Assembly: GCA_951230915.1 (NCBI GenBank)
Contig: OX579636.1
Span: forward strand, 20,891,567 to 20,955,566
Source of the DNA: Antitrichia curtipendula
Taxonomy: Eukaryota > Streptophyta > Bryopsida > Hypnales > Leucodontaceae
Direction: 5' to 3'
DNA length: 64,000 bases
Shown: piece after piece, positions 1-11,844 of the stretch
How the letters are laid out: each line of letters begins with the position of its first letter
Position numbering within the stretch: position 1 is the stretch's first letter
Made by a program: the position numbers and the translations under genes
Notes under the pieces: model-generated
Databases searched by the model: none
Told to the model about the DNA's origin: nothing
Seen by the model: only the letters and a program-made list of their open reading frames with translations

Positions 1-181
1 CCAAAGAACACAACATTTGGATGCCGTATGCAAAAGTTGCAAAGGATCATAAGTGTATTTTTGGTAGGTGTTCTAAATCATTTCTCCCACGTACATACAT
101 ATTGATTTTGGATTTGTACTGTAGACAGAGTGATGATGGCGGTCTCCGGCAGGGTGTGATTTTGGGTGTACCCACCTTGTA
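1..181. mobile_element. Family D element, truncated by window start
   Basis: This is the right part of a family D non-autonomous element. It shares with the full copies at 39475-39750 and 41824-42099 the block with 'acatttggat', 'ccgtatgcaaaagtt', the 'attgattttgga' stretch and 'gatggcgg', and it ends in GGTGTACCCACCTTGTA, the D terminal inverted repeat next to TA. The left part lies outside the window. It sits downstream of exon 2 of the minus-strand gene, so it is probably intronic. Confidence 0.75.
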
Positions 182-446
182 CATACCGACTGATTCAGTT
201 ATTAGGAAATCATATCATGGAGGCAAGGTAATTATATTTTCATTAAACTGGGTTGAGATTTATCCCAAAACACCCCAAATTAAAGCCCATTCTGGATGAT
301 GGCCAGCACTCTGGGTGATGTAATTTCTCCTGCGTCCAGATTGATACTAAAAAAACTTCTGGAAAAAAGCACTTTTTCAATGACCAATTTGAAAGTAAAT
401 AATAATATCTGTGAATTTGAAGAAGTTTTGGTGTTAGTCTTGGCAC

Positions 447-1953
447 CTTGTTTGTGAATGGGACTTGGTCGCCAAGGGCCTTGATGTGTGCTCCTGTATC
501 GGGATCAATTTTGTTGACAGATTGTCTGCTTAGCTCCAGAAAAGCAGGACTGTCTCTGTCGAATTCATTCAGCTCGTACACTGTGAAAGTCTGCTTCTTT
601 GCTGTGACAGAGAGAATTTCATTTTCACCTTAAGTTAGTGGTCCGCAAAGGTGAAAAATACATGATTCATCAAGGACTACGTAGTCTCTTGCAAAACTGT
701 TATTGAATAATTTCATTGCCCTTGATAACACAAAAATTGGCACTTCCAACAACACTAGAATTCTAATCAACGCTGCAGATAATATTGTGATGCCACAAAC
801 AACGTCGAAGTAGCCCAGAGATATCAGAATCAAGTGTTATCATGGAGACGCATATTAACAGGTTTGTCAAGAACAATATTCTTAAAACAAGAAATACCTG
901 TCATTCCTTGTTTGCCTGGACCGTTGAGAGTAAGAGATGTGAACACGTCATTGAAAAAATTAATGGGCACAACCTGTTTTATGGCTATGGTGACACCAAC
1001 TTTTCTCTCTTGTCACACACAATAATGACAACCACTAGAGACAGACAGAGCATGTTGGAATTTTTTTTAAATTGGATTTTTTGGGGAAGACCGCCCAAAT
1101 TCTGTAAACACTTAAAATCTGCCTTCAGGTTTTGACCATCCGTCATCCTCAAAACTTTGTCACTTTGAAACTGCCAAATAAAGGACAAACGAGTGACCTT
1201 GGAAATCATCCCGTGAATCATTGGCTTAAGAAATAGAAAAAAACACTCATTGGAAATCAAAATATTATAGAAGACCTCCATTTTCACAACAAAATTTAGA
1301 GGATGAATAGTATCGGAAGGATTCCTTGTTATCCATCGGATGCCAAACGTCCGTGTCGACGTTTAAGGGTTAAACATCACAGCTTCTGAAAACACTGAAA
1401 AGTTGTCTCGAGGTATGGACAGCCGAACCCAGACATTCATCACTTACCAGATTCAAGTTTCCAAAACAAATGGAAAAAACTGCATGGTGTTAGTGACTGT
1501 TTAAGGGTTCCGGGTTGAAGGAAACATCATGTCTAATTAGTTATGGGATCTCTCACCCAGCTTGGGAATGTCATCCCAGAGAAAAAGCCTGTCCGCCGCC
1601 TCAGTCATGCGTGAAAGATCCGTGTCATTAGGAGCTCCCATGCCATCCAGTTTTTCCAACAACTTTTCCGTTCGATCCAAAGAGCTTGTCTGGACTACAC
1701 GCGGCTCTTCGAGAACCGACACCACCATTCTCATGCGCTTGTTCGACGAAGACGACGACGACGACGGGGTCGACGCGGTTGCGAGCTTCCTCAGAAATTG
1801 TCCTCCTCCCAGAACTTTGGAAGATGCCGGGACGACGCTCACACGACCTCGAGCACCACCGGTACCGCTGGAACATTCAAACGATGCAAATCCCGGAGCG
1901 GGCCTGCTTGCCACTGCAGCAGCCTGTGCATGCGTCACAACTTGCACAGCCAT
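447..1953 (-). CDS. AOC-like: Allene oxide cyclase-like protein, plastid-targeted, 5' part (exons 1-2, partial)
   Basis: Two exons are joined by inference: exon 1 at 1953-1557 and exon 2 at 601-447. The splice sites are CTGG|GTGAGA and TCACAG|CA, and the reading frame closes exactly (phase 1, codon 133 = GCA). Exon 1 starts with MAVQVVTHAQAAAVASRP and is Ala/Ser/Arg-rich, like a chloroplast transit peptide. Exon 2 carries TVYELNEFDRDSPAF and ALGDQVPFTNK, which match the first strands of the allene oxide cyclase barrel (VYEIN-DR-SP ... LGDLVPFTNK). Known AOCs cyclise 12,13-epoxy-octadecatrienoic acid to OPDA in plastids, the jasmonate/OPDA pathway. Two things are odd: about 45 residues of unfamiliar, partly acidic sequence lie between transit peptide and barrel, and about 10 residues (around KIDPDTGAHIK) are inserted before LGD. 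After a good donor (AACAAG|GTGCC) no further AOC exon is visible down to base 1, so the C-terminal exons should lie beyond the window. Confidence 0.77.
1178..1373. mobile_element. Family C TTAA element inside the AOC-like intron
   Basis: A short non-autonomous element related to the copies at 51106-51333 and 59486-59728. Shared stretches include 'gtgaccttggaaatcat', 'cattggaaatcaa', 'agaggatgaatag' and 'ttccttgttatccatcg'. The right end GACGTTTAAGGGTTAA is intact, while the left end has decayed. It lies wholly within intron 1 of the AOC-like gene. Confidence 0.7.
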
Positions 1954-2108
1954 TTCAAGACCCTGAGTCTACAGAATCTACACAACCGTTTCTAGATTTC
2001 AGAATGTAAAAAGACAGTTTCGAAAACTAGCTAGTTCCTGACACTCGCACAGAAATGAAACCGGAGAGCTGCAAGACAACTGTGAGAAGTGGATTCTCAA
2101 GTTTGTGA

Positions 2109-2115
2109 ATTTATA
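2109..2115 (-). promoter_or_regulatory. Probable TATA box of the AOC-like gene
   Basis: On the minus strand this reads TATAAAT in the context CCGTATAAATTCAC, about 155 bases upstream of the start codon at 1953. That would leave a leader of about 125 bases. It is the best TATA match in the proximal upstream sequence. Confidence 0.5.
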
Positions 2116-2119
2116 CGGC

Positions 2120-3640
2120 GGCTGAACTTGACTGCCTGAAAGGAGTATGAGTCTTTTTTTTTTTCTTCTTTTTTTATGGTTTGTATGACAATGGATTTGT
2201 TTTGACTGTTGGAGTTTCTAGAATCTAGAGTGGTTGTCAAGCAACCAGATACCCAACTACCGGTGAGCTCACTAGCTAGTAACTTAGGTTGGAGAACCAA
2301 ACTGCACAGGTGATCAGACTTGGTTCAGCTTGCGTAGTTTCTTCAGCATAGTGAGGTCATTCGATGTGCATGTGAAGACAAAATGGCATTTTCATGATTC
2401 AATATGGAATTTCAGCTACTTTGGTTTTATCGCAAAAAAGAATTTTCAAACACATTCATTGTCATTTTCAATCAGAAGCCTTCTTTTTGAGCTACACATA
2501 CCTATCTTCTTTCGCATACTTATGCACCCGTTGGCGTACAATGATGCTACTGTGTGAGTGGAGAAACGTGAGCCTAAGAATTTTGGACCTAGTTGTAGGT
2601 ATATATCTACAACCATTTGAAGGTTCTTATAACATATGCACCCATAACATATCTACACTATAACATGAAAATAATCTATAACATAGGTATCTATAACACA
2701 GACACCTATATTCTCATAGGAGGTGTTTATAATATAAACTCCTCAGTTCATGGGCTCATAGATTTTATGCTTACATGCTAGAACTTCCCATTGGTGTAAC
2801 CTTAAATTGCGCCATTCAACAAACAAAATCTACAATAAGAATGGATCGATAAGAGCTAACTTTGACTAGACATAATTATACTCTCATGTAGCCTTTGAAT
2901 TTTTAATTTTTCAATTGGATTCTATTGTAAAACAAATACATAATGTGGAAAAAATATAGGGAATTTATTATTGCTTCATAAATAGAATTTCTAATATAGA
3001 TTGAAATAAATAGGATTCTACTATAAAACAAATATGTATAGTTAAATAATCTTAGAATTTCTACAAATTTAGAATATATTATAAATATGCATAATATTTA
3101 TGACTATCCATAAAATATATTGTTTTTTTCAAATGCTCTTGTTTCTTCTAAAGAACCATTATCCACACCTGAAAGTTTAGGTAGGTTCTTACAATGCTAA
3201 TTTTAATGTGTTTTTTGCAATTATTTTTGAAGTCATGGGAATATAAGCTCATTAAGGATTCAATTTTTTTCACTTGGATTCAAAAAATAATGTTATTCTA
3301 AAAATGATTGGTTATTATCAAGCAACTGAAAAAATAATAATAATAATATTGTCTTAGGAAAAAATTTGATGCTTCAATTATTATTCTAAATGCCATTTCA
3401 ATTTTGGTTTAATTTAATTTATTATTTGAATGAGAACAAGAAATTATTGTAAGCAATTTAATCAAATTGAATTGTCTTCCTCCTAAATTGAAGATTTGGT
3501 TCCACTCTTATAATTCCTAACTACAAAGAGAGGTCAAAGTAATTTACACCTTAGGCGGTGCTAAACATATTCTGACCCTATATTGGAAGTTGTAAAGGTG
3601 AATTTAGAAATTCCATTGAAAATAAAAACTAAAACGCATA
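2120..3640. other. AT-rich intergenic DNA
   Basis: No gene is supported. Contents are a polypyrimidine run (about 2153-2176), short 'tataacat' reiterations around 2628-2720, and otherwise AT-rich sequence with simple A/T runs. The short ORFs here have no recognisable protein character. Confidence 0.6.
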
Positions 3641-3769
3641 TAATACAGAATCATTACAAAAAATTTGGAGGGTCCAGAAGGCCGTTAAGCCTGGACCCCC
3701 GTAGTGATACTACAGAGTTTTTTTTCAAAAAAAAATTCCTGAAACTGAAATTCTGACATGGTCGAAGTG

Positions 3770-3812
3770 CCACGTCAGCAGTGACGTTAGCGCAACGTCA
3801 GCGTGACGTCAC
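3770..3812. promoter_or_regulatory. Cluster of TGACG/CGTCA (as-1/CRE-type) motifs
   Basis: Within about 43 bases there are five TGACG or CGTCA cores, including a full TGACGTCA-type palindrome at the right end. Such motifs bind TGA-type bZIP factors in plants. It lies about 215 bases upstream of a TATA box and telo-box motifs, but no coding sequence follows. Confidence 0.5.
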
Positions 3813-3885
3813 TTTTTAATTTTTTTTCAAAATTAAAAAAAAAAAAAAAAATATTTATTTATTTATTTATTTTTCTTCCAGCCAT

Positions 3886-3909
3886 GACCCCGCGGAGCTC
3901 CGCGGGGTC
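3886..3909. repeat. Perfect 24-bp GC-rich palindrome
   Basis: The sequence from GACCCCGCGGAG to its exact complement CTCCGCGGGGTC is uninterrupted. It stands out as GC-rich in an AT-rich neighbourhood. A degenerate relative (CTGCGGAGACCCAGCAGAGC) occurs near 4069-4100. Confidence 0.9.
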
Positions 3910-3970
3910 TAATGTGGAGGAAGAAGAAAATGAAGAAAGTAAGGTTCAATGGGATTTATATAGAAGAGAA

Positions 3971-4060
3971 AAACCCTAATTTTGAAAATCCTTATTTTTT
4001 TTAGGGTTTATTTCTAGGGTTTGCTCTCTATATAAACGCCCATTCAACCTTATTTTTTTC
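3971..4060 (+). promoter_or_regulatory. Promoter-like segment: telo-boxes plus TATA box, no gene attached
   Basis: AAACCCTAA (3971-3979) is a telo-box. TTAGGGTTT at 4001-4009 and AGGGTTT near 4016 are telo-box complements. TATATAAA at 4029-4036 is a good plant TATA box. Telo-boxes are common upstream of translation-related plant genes. No downstream ORF or splice structure supports a gene, so this may be an orphan promoter or part of a repeat. Confidence 0.4.
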
Positions 4061-4962
4061 ATTCTCTTCCTGCGGAGACCCAGCAGAGCTCAGCGGGGTC
4101 ATTGCACCCGAAGAAAATTAATTAGTTAATTTAATAATTTAATCATTTAAAAAATTAAAAATTAAATTAAAAAATTAAATTTTTAATTTTTAAAAAAAAA
4201 ATTAAATTTAAATTTAAAATGGCTGCGGGTACTGGGGGGCAGGTTATGCAAAATGCCCCCCCTTGTTGGTGATGAAATGAACTTTCTCTTACAATTACTA
4301 GGTGCAATTTTAAACTACCAATTGCAAAAATAACGAATTTGGTGTTTTTAAAATTAACTTGGAATTCTACTATTGTTTGTATATAGTGTAAAATTTTTAA
4401 AAACAAAATAAAACATACAAATGTTCCTCCAAATTATGAACACATCAAAATCACCAAAAAATAAATAAATAAAATTATAGGAGACTATCCCCTGAAAAGA
4501 TAGGAACCAATCCTGGTGAATTAATTAGTCCACTCACCCCCTCTTCCAAAAATCAGTAGCCATTGATTGTTCTTGAAAAAAATAAAAATAAAACCCTTCT
4601 CTGCAGTTGATCTTATACAGATACATAAAACGGACACAAAAACCAATTAACCCATATTGATTGTCAAACAAGTTCAGTTTGAAAAATATAAGATTGAAGG
4701 GGGGGTACTAGGATTTTCAGATTATTTTCAGTTGAAATTATTTTTCAGAACCACCACCACCCAAAATAAAAAGAATTGGAGGGGTTTTGAAAAATATTTT
4801 GATCTAAAACTTTGAACGCATCACTCAGTATGCGTTCAAAAGATAGGACCACAAAAGCCTAGTAGAATATATTGACATACTAAGTTTATAGATGGCCCTA
4901 TGGTTGTGTTGATCAATAACCTTGACTCTACAGTCCAGCTTAGGACTAATTAGAGTCAAGAA
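4061..4962. other. AT-rich intergenic DNA
   Basis: Contains an extreme A/T stretch (about 4115-4220) of self-complementary TTAAATTT-type words, then a G-run/C-run pair (GGGGGGC near 4235 and GCCCCCCC near 4254) that can form a short hairpin. Nothing coding was seen. Confidence 0.6.
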
Positions 4963-5785
4963 TCACTCAAAACTAATAACTCAATTGCAAAGAGCAAGAA
5001 ACTTAAAAACTTGTTTTTTCCACATATCTAACTAAAGGATCTTGTGCTAAACTAGTATATTAAGAATGTGTAGAAGAATTTTAAAATTTCATAAAACAAA
5101 TAAACATACATATTACAAGATATTTGCATTTAAAGTAAAGACAATGAGTTTGTTTTGCATTTTGCGTGACTAGATTATAAGACTTTGCATCTTTTTAGCT
5201 TAAAATTTTTGGACTAAATTTTTTGAAATAAAAAACATTTACGTTGAGAAATTGATTTGAAATTCCAGGTCCTCTTATGATTTTTATATTTAATAAATAA
5301 ATAAATAAATCATTAAATTCTCTAAAATGGGATTTTAACAATCATACTACACATTGTAGAAGGTGTTTTTTTTGGTAATTGTGAAAATTCAATTCAAAAC
5401 AAATCCAATGCATCATTTTGTCAAGAAATTTCAATGATTGCCTCCAAAACAAGAAGCTTCGTAACTTTCACATCACTAATCCAAATGGAATGAATCAAAT
5501 ATCCACAAATAGAAAAAGATACAATATACATGAAATAATTTTTTTAATTTAAAATTTAAATGTTTTATAGGTTTATTTTTTTGGCCAACAAAATAAAATT
5601 TGACCTTATTGTAGCATAAAATTTTCTCTTGGGCATTGAAATACAATTTTTGTTGTAAAAAGCCAATGTGTTTTTCTATCTTCAAAAAAAGTTTTGAAAA
5701 ATTTATCAAAAAATTGAGACCGTAGGAATATGGCTAAACTTTCATTTGTTCCTAAAAGGAACACTCGGACTTTAAGGCTTAAAAT
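4963..5785 (+). mobile_element. Family B element, decayed copy
   Basis: Shares the order of family B blocks: 'cactcaaaact', 'gcaaagagcaag', 'ggatcttg', 'agaatgtgtagaag', 'tttgcatttaaagt', then the subterminal hairpin TTGTTCCTAAAAGGAACA and the right end 'ggactttaaggcttaa'. The TTAA ends are eroded. Family B copies with better ends lie at 24223-25152 and 27124-28025. Confidence 0.6.
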
Positions 5786-6921
5786 ATTATATGTATATCA
5801 TGCCAACATTCATACATATTTTTTGCCAACTACTTTGAGGCCTAAAGAATTATAAAATATTCATTTCTAAGCTACAAATATCCTATGTGTTTTTTGAAAA
5901 CCTTCTCTCTCTCTCATATATGCACACAAATTATTTAGTCCCATAAAATCAATATAAAAATATAGTTTTGTACTCATGCACATTATACCTTGCATTATTC
6001 ACTAGTTGTAAAAAGAATTCTTTTAATCTATGTATTTAAGAAATAGTGCCCTCTATGTATTTGAAACTATGTATTTAAGAAATAGTGCCCTCTCCAATGT
6101 TGAGGTGGCTTAACTTCCATGGCTTATATAATTAAAAAGTGATACCTTTCTTAAAACTTGAATCCTTGAATCTTCAACTATGTTTAGGAGACCATATTTT
6201 TGTGATAGAAAGTAAACAAATCTAATGCAAACACCTATTAAATGGTCCCATTACAATCTTGTATTCAATCTATAATGAACATTTTGTGGGCCGCAAAAGA
6301 TTGACTAAGAAGCTACAATCAAAGTCTTGGCTTCTTGGGTGACAATAATGGAATGACTTTGTGACTATAATAAAAAAATTATACTTTTTGAGTGTGAAAC
6401 CATTTTTGAAAGTGGCTAATTTGAAAAGGGCCTTGATACTATGGTCATATTAGAAAAATATGGTAACTGCTTTAGATGAATGACATGACCTTTTTGGTTG
6501 CATTTTTTTGTTGGCTTTTGGATTACTTAGTCTATAGACTTTCTTAGCCCATTTAGCCAACACTCTTTAAAATTCATCAAAAATTCATATTTAGTCAAAC
6601 AAAGTACAATTTCAATTTCAATTTCTTTCTTTTACATTTGTCTAAGTGTGGGAAAAAATTTAAAAGAATTCAATGATTCCATGGGGGCAAGACAACAACT
6701 GCCTTTGTAATAGGTTTGTCTACCCCATTAATGTTATATGCAAAATAATTGGAAAGTATTTTTTAAGAATTTTTAACATAGTCAAATATGATCTTATCAT
6801 AGTATAGACGTACAATTAAATTTACATGAACACAAATGTCATTTGTGTCAATTGGGTCTATGAACTCATTAGATCTACGTAACTCCATGGTAAAAATTCA
6901 TCACACGTATCTATATACACA
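5786..6921. other. AT-rich intergenic DNA with a short duplication
   Basis: A direct repeat with core 'tatgtatttaagaaatagtg' occurs near 6030 and 6067. No gene is supported. Confidence 0.55.
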
Positions 6922-7153
6922 GAATAGTGAAATTAGGCTATCTTACACATAAAAGTTACCTCATGACTCATCGCTTATCCATGAGAAGGCCAATACAACT
7001 TTCTAAACCTTGCCCTAACATGTGCACCAACCCATGCCACACACATGATTTTGGGTTGATGAAAATTACTGCATCCTTGAACAATAATAGTAAATATTTT
7101 ATACAATACAGAGTGTCAAGAAATTAGTGAGAAGCAACCTAATTTCACTATTC
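6922..7153. mobile_element. Short inverted-repeat element (MITE-like)
   Basis: GAATAGTGAAATTAGG at 6922-6937 is the exact reverse complement of CCTAATTTCACTATTC at 7138-7153, giving a 232-base unit with perfect 16-bp terminal repeats. A related end (AACCTAATTTCACT) occurs near 43693. No target duplication is obvious. The superfamily is not assigned. Confidence 0.6.
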
Positions 7154-8101
7154 AATATAGTTAATTCCGTGATTCATCCCACCTACGTAACCTCATGTAC
7201 AATACTCCATAAATTCATCACACCTACATAACTCCATGTACGTAACTCTATGAATTCATCACACCTACTGAACTCCGTGATCGTTTAGGCTTATGCATCA
7301 TGTTGACTATTACAATGCTTATAAGTATTTCTATTATAAATGACAGGGCAGACATTAAAACCTCCCCCTTTTCTGATTTCAAGAGAGATGAAACTTCCAA
7401 TAGTTTCTTTTATGGATCACTTGGCATTTTATTTTTATTGTTTACAAATATTTTAAAAACAATTAGATCAATAGTTTTAAAATATCTTTTAAGTAGATCA
7501 AAATATAATATAAAAGGTATTACCCACTTATGAAATTTATTTAATCCAAATTTTTTTTTTTAAAAATCTAGCAATAAAATTTATGTAAGGGTAGATATGA
7601 GTTGGTTTTATCAAAGCCTACGTCCAAAAGGCAAACCCTTTTTAACCCCTAATGATCCAAGGGGAGTGTACTTTCAAAATTGACCAAAATTGCCAAGAAC
7701 TTAAACAATTTGTTTTCTCATTTTTTTAGAGATCAGATAGAATGTAAATTTAGGATCTTGAAGTTCACATTGAGAGTGAGCACCTCAAAAAAAATCAAAT
7801 TATTTGACCGCACAGTTTAGAAATATTTAAGTTTGAAGTTTTATTTGGGTCAGTGGAAAAATAGGGCATAGCACTTTGAAGGAGCATATCTTAGTAAGAA
7901 TATTTTGAAATGATGAATTTCATGCTTAGTGAAAAATAAGGGAATTGATAATGTTCATTTAGAATTGAGAATGTTCATTTAAAATTTCACAACATTCTGA
8001 GCATTTTGCAATTCATGGTGGAGCTTGCAATACACTGTGGTCACTGAAATGAGAGTAGTGTTTGTAAGAAAAACAAGATTGAATGGGGCATTTGTCTTTC
8101 T
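7154..8101. other. AT-rich intergenic DNA with one TTAA-type transposon end
   Basis: Around 7160-7290 there are imperfect reiterations of 'attcatcacacctac' and 'aactccatg'. TTAACCCCTAATGATCC at 7642 looks like the left end of a TTAA element, but no matching right end was found. No gene is supported. Confidence 0.5.
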
Positions 8102-8209
8102 CTAAAGAACCATTGTCCCCTAAAGAACCATTGTCCCCTAAAGAACCATTGTCCCCTAAAGAACCATTGTCCCCTAAAGAACCATTGTCCCCTAAAGAAC
8201 CATTGTCCC
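8102..8209. repeat. 18-bp tandem repeat, six exact copies
   Basis: The unit CTAAAGAACCATTGTCCC is repeated six times without change. The unit corresponds to the outer end of an inverted family B element (CCTAAARRACCRTTGTCC). On the minus strand it reads as a GQWFFR peptide repeat, which is a by-product and not a gene. Confidence 0.95.
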
Positions 8210-9105
8210 CTTGGGGGACAAAATGGATTTCGGATAGGTCCTTGTGACCTCAATTCTTAATGAAACTTTTTGAAACTTTCTCAGAAGATTGGAAAACTTC
8301 TTAGCTTTATAAGAATATAATTTTTTTTTTCAATTGGTGACTGGGAGAAAAAGTTATGCCATTTCAAACATTATTTTTATTACACTTAGCAAGAAAAAAA
8401 ATCCACAAAAACATGAAATTAAATTTTTAAATTTTTTTCTCGTTGCAAATCATATTTTTTTTTCTACATGTGAAGCTTTGATTCATTCCATTTGGATTAG
8501 TGATGTGAAAGTTATGAACAATCTTGTTTTGGGGGCAATCTAGGCATCTTCTTGAAAATATAACTTATAGGATTCATTTTTGAATGCAATCTTTCAAATT
8601 TTTCAATTTTTTTGTTTTGACATGGTTAAGTTTGATTGCTAGAACAATCTCACCATTGGAATTATTGTGTTTCAATCCCATCTTGGATCTATTAATGATT
8701 TTGTTTTTCTTTCAATCTTGAACCCACTTCTACTTGACGATTTTAAAAAAAAAAATGAAAAACAAGCATTTTTCTTTTGAAATTTTTTCCTTAGACTTTC
8801 AACTCAATTCTTCAATAATTTTTTTTTTTAATTCAAAGTACATAGTGCAAAAAAATTCCACAAAGGGCGGTCAATGTCATCTGAAATTGCATGCTAGTGT
8901 TCAAAAAAAAAATCCAACTTTGAGTGCCAATATCTTCTAATCTGTACGGTCAAACTCCATGAAATTTTTACCACATGACCTTAGACAAGTGAAGTACAAG
9001 ATCCTACGGTTAGATTCTAAAATATTATTTTCTTTTCCTTTCTTGGATGAACGCAGCAGAAATGACAGTTTCGAGTGTTTTTGACAGAAAAATGACCTTG
9101 GTTAA
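8102..9105 (-). mobile_element. Family B element, inverted, with amplified terminus
   Basis: Read on the minus strand this follows the family B order. On the plus strand, after the 18-bp repeats, come the hairpin TTGTCCCCTTGGGGGACAA, 'gggagaaaaagttatgcc', 'tgattcattccatttggatt', 'cggtcaaactccatgaaatt', then 'gacagaaaaatgaccttgg' next to TTAA at 9102-9105. The block around 8478-8510 matches the inverted copy at 26276-26856. Confidence 0.65.
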
Positions 9106-11844
9106 GCTCTTTGGATATGCCCTTCTTAAGGTGAATCTGCCTTTTCGAGGTATGTAACAATCACACTGGTGGCCAACTTTTCAGTCCATGGATTACTAAT
9201 TCACTTAGAGTACTCTGTAGCCTCTTCTGATTTGTTCCTTTGAAATTTAATAAATAATTTGCTCCATAAGCATATGCCAGTGTGAAAAAATACCCCTTAT
9301 TCTCTAATGTGTGCTATGGTGCCAAAGAGCTTAGAATACTGGAACAATTTTAGATGCAAAGTTTTTTTTAATTTGCATCCATATAATGTAGGTAGTAGTA
9401 GGACTATTTACAAACTCTTCACAAAAAGTGGTACAAAATTCAGAGTTATTAATCTATTTTTTTAATTTTTAATTTTAAAGCTTTTATATGTCCTCCAAGT
9501 CACAAGCTTTTCTTCATATCTCATGAAATTTTGAATTTGATTCTTCATTTGCTTTTGCTCTTGACAAACATCTGTGACTTCAACTGTTGACATTATAATT
9601 AATTGTAAAGTGTATGTAGTGTGGGACTAGGAATTGGAGCTTCAGAAACACATGATGAAATTCCTTGGAGCATTAAAATTGGGGTCTAATGGAGTATGAT
9701 GTTTTTGTTTTTTTTGTACTGTTCTTGGTTAAATCTTCTTCTGACACCACTATTACAACTAGGGACAACCTTTACAAATAATTCTATTATCTTACAAAAG
9801 AATTTGGAGATGGATATAAAATTTTGACCTTTTGGGCACCCAAATTTTATAGACTTATGATACTATAACTGTAAGCAAATTTTACCTCCAAATTTCAGAT
9901 CTTTTTTGTTTGAAAACCAGAATTGGTCTTCAAGATAACTCAATTGTAATTTTTTAATTTCAAAACTAACTTAGGCTTCAACTATAACTTATCAATCTTA
10001 GAGTAGACCATACAGTAGCCTCCAAGTGGCATTTGAGTTAGTCATTAAGTGAATGCAATGAGGTACTAAGTTAGGAGCTAAAGTTTGAAAAAAATACAAG
10101 ACAAAATTCTTTGAAGCACCCAAACTTGGTCTAACAAAATTTGCTACTATGTTTTTTTTTTGTATTATTTTTAGTTAAACCTTATTTTGACATCCCTTTT
10201 ACACACTAGGATTCACTTTATAAGTAGTTTTATTGTTAAGAGAACTAACTTTTGCCCAAAAAATTCTCTAGTGACAATGGTCATTTTCAAGACTAAGATT
10301 TATTTTTATTCTTCTATATTATATTTAGTATTTATATGACAATAAATGATATATATTGTTTAGCAATGTGGACGTCCATCTTGCACCAAACTTTTACCAA
10401 CATGTGGCTATAAACTTTAAATTTAACTAAATGACACTCCCCTTTTGAGTGCATATTGACTCTTACTCACTTCAGTCACTGAACAAGTGAATGAATTAAT
10501 TGATATGTATATTTTTGTGATTCAATTGATTATCCCCATATGTATATTTTTTCTAGAACCTATTATACTCCCAAATCAATATGGATATATTATCCATGTA
10601 TGTCATACATGGGGAGTTCACTTCTCGGTTCACTTAGAGTGTCCATTAGAAACCACGTGCGAACAAAATTTTGGACCCCTTCTATACTTTTTGAATTTTG
10701 AATTAAAAATAATATGAATATGAATAGATTTTCCTACTTTGAAAGTTTATGTTTTGAATTATTGATATTTTAATTTGTTAATAATAATATTAGTTATAAA
10801 TTTTTGAAGTAAAAAGATGCACTGTAGAACTGAAAAATAACTTTTACACCCCTATATTATATAAGAAAAAATTGTTTAAAAAATGAACAAAAATTTCCTA
10901 AAAATAACTTTCTATTGAAAGCTCATTTTGAGTTGAATATTGATTCAATGGTCATCTAAATGTGTTATCTATAATTATTTGAGTTGAAAAACATGCCATT
11001 TTAGTTCATTTTCAACCTCTTCTAGAAATCATTTCATATTTTGTTTGAGTTGGAAAATTTGGCAATAGAAACCTATAGTCATTATTAAACAATGCTCAAA
11101 ATTTTAGGTTGAAATTATATTTTATTAGAAACCACTTGTTCACACGTAGTTTGTTGTAGTAGAACTAAATACCCCCCCTCCCGAGATGTTATATATGTAT
11201 CCATAAATCATATTGTATAACTTCCTATCCCATATCCTATAACAATACTTGTACCTTATATTGTACCATACTAATATTTCACCATTTGTATGTATATCAC
11301 ACCAATATGTATTCCATGTATGATATCCATATCAAAGTGTTTTTGTTTTTGTTTTTTTGGAGTGTGGGTGGAAAAATCAAGTGTTTTATTCTTTATTTTT
11401 CAAGTCAATCGGGGGGAGGCAAGGAGGGAGATGCCTCTTTCAGTTTAGGGGATATTGATTTCTTGATCTTTTCTTTAGTAACATATTCAGGCATCAAAAA
11501 TCCATAGTTCCTCCCAAAAGAAAGGATATACATGTAACTAATGAATAAAAATAAAATACAATGTCACATTGTCTTTCAAATAACATTGTATAACCAGGCA
11601 ATGGGCCTCTCCATCTATGCTTGGAAGATATTACCGTATGCCTCCCTATATATGTGGAAAAAACTTTCTGCTAATTAAGGAACTAATGGGGTTGGGTTGA
11701 GGAGCCCTATATAAGACAATTTTGTTCATTGTAGGGGAGGCCTTTCCAAGGATGCAAAAGGGACCCGGGCCTCATTGGTAAACAATAAGCTACGAGTCAT
11801 TTCCCACGCCCCCTAGATTTTGTAACTCCGTCTACAAAATCTCC
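9106..11844. other. AT-rich intergenic DNA with a diverged internal duplication
   Basis: About 9630-9800 and 10080-10240 are similar to each other ('attctttgaagcaccc'/'attccttggagcatta', a T-run with 'tgtactgttcttggttaaa', 'tctattat...agaa'). They also resemble 15840-16010, so they belong to a repeat family. The rest is AT-rich with no supported gene. Confidence 0.5.

Noticed and set aside
3770..4060. Possible integrated pararetrovirus promoter (TGACG motifs with a TATA box)
   Set aside because: Spacing differs from such promoters and no viral coding sequence is present nearby.
8041..8253. Minus-strand ORF with GQWFFR peptide repeats
   Set aside because: It is produced by the 18-bp tandem repeat of a transposon end, not by a repeat protein.
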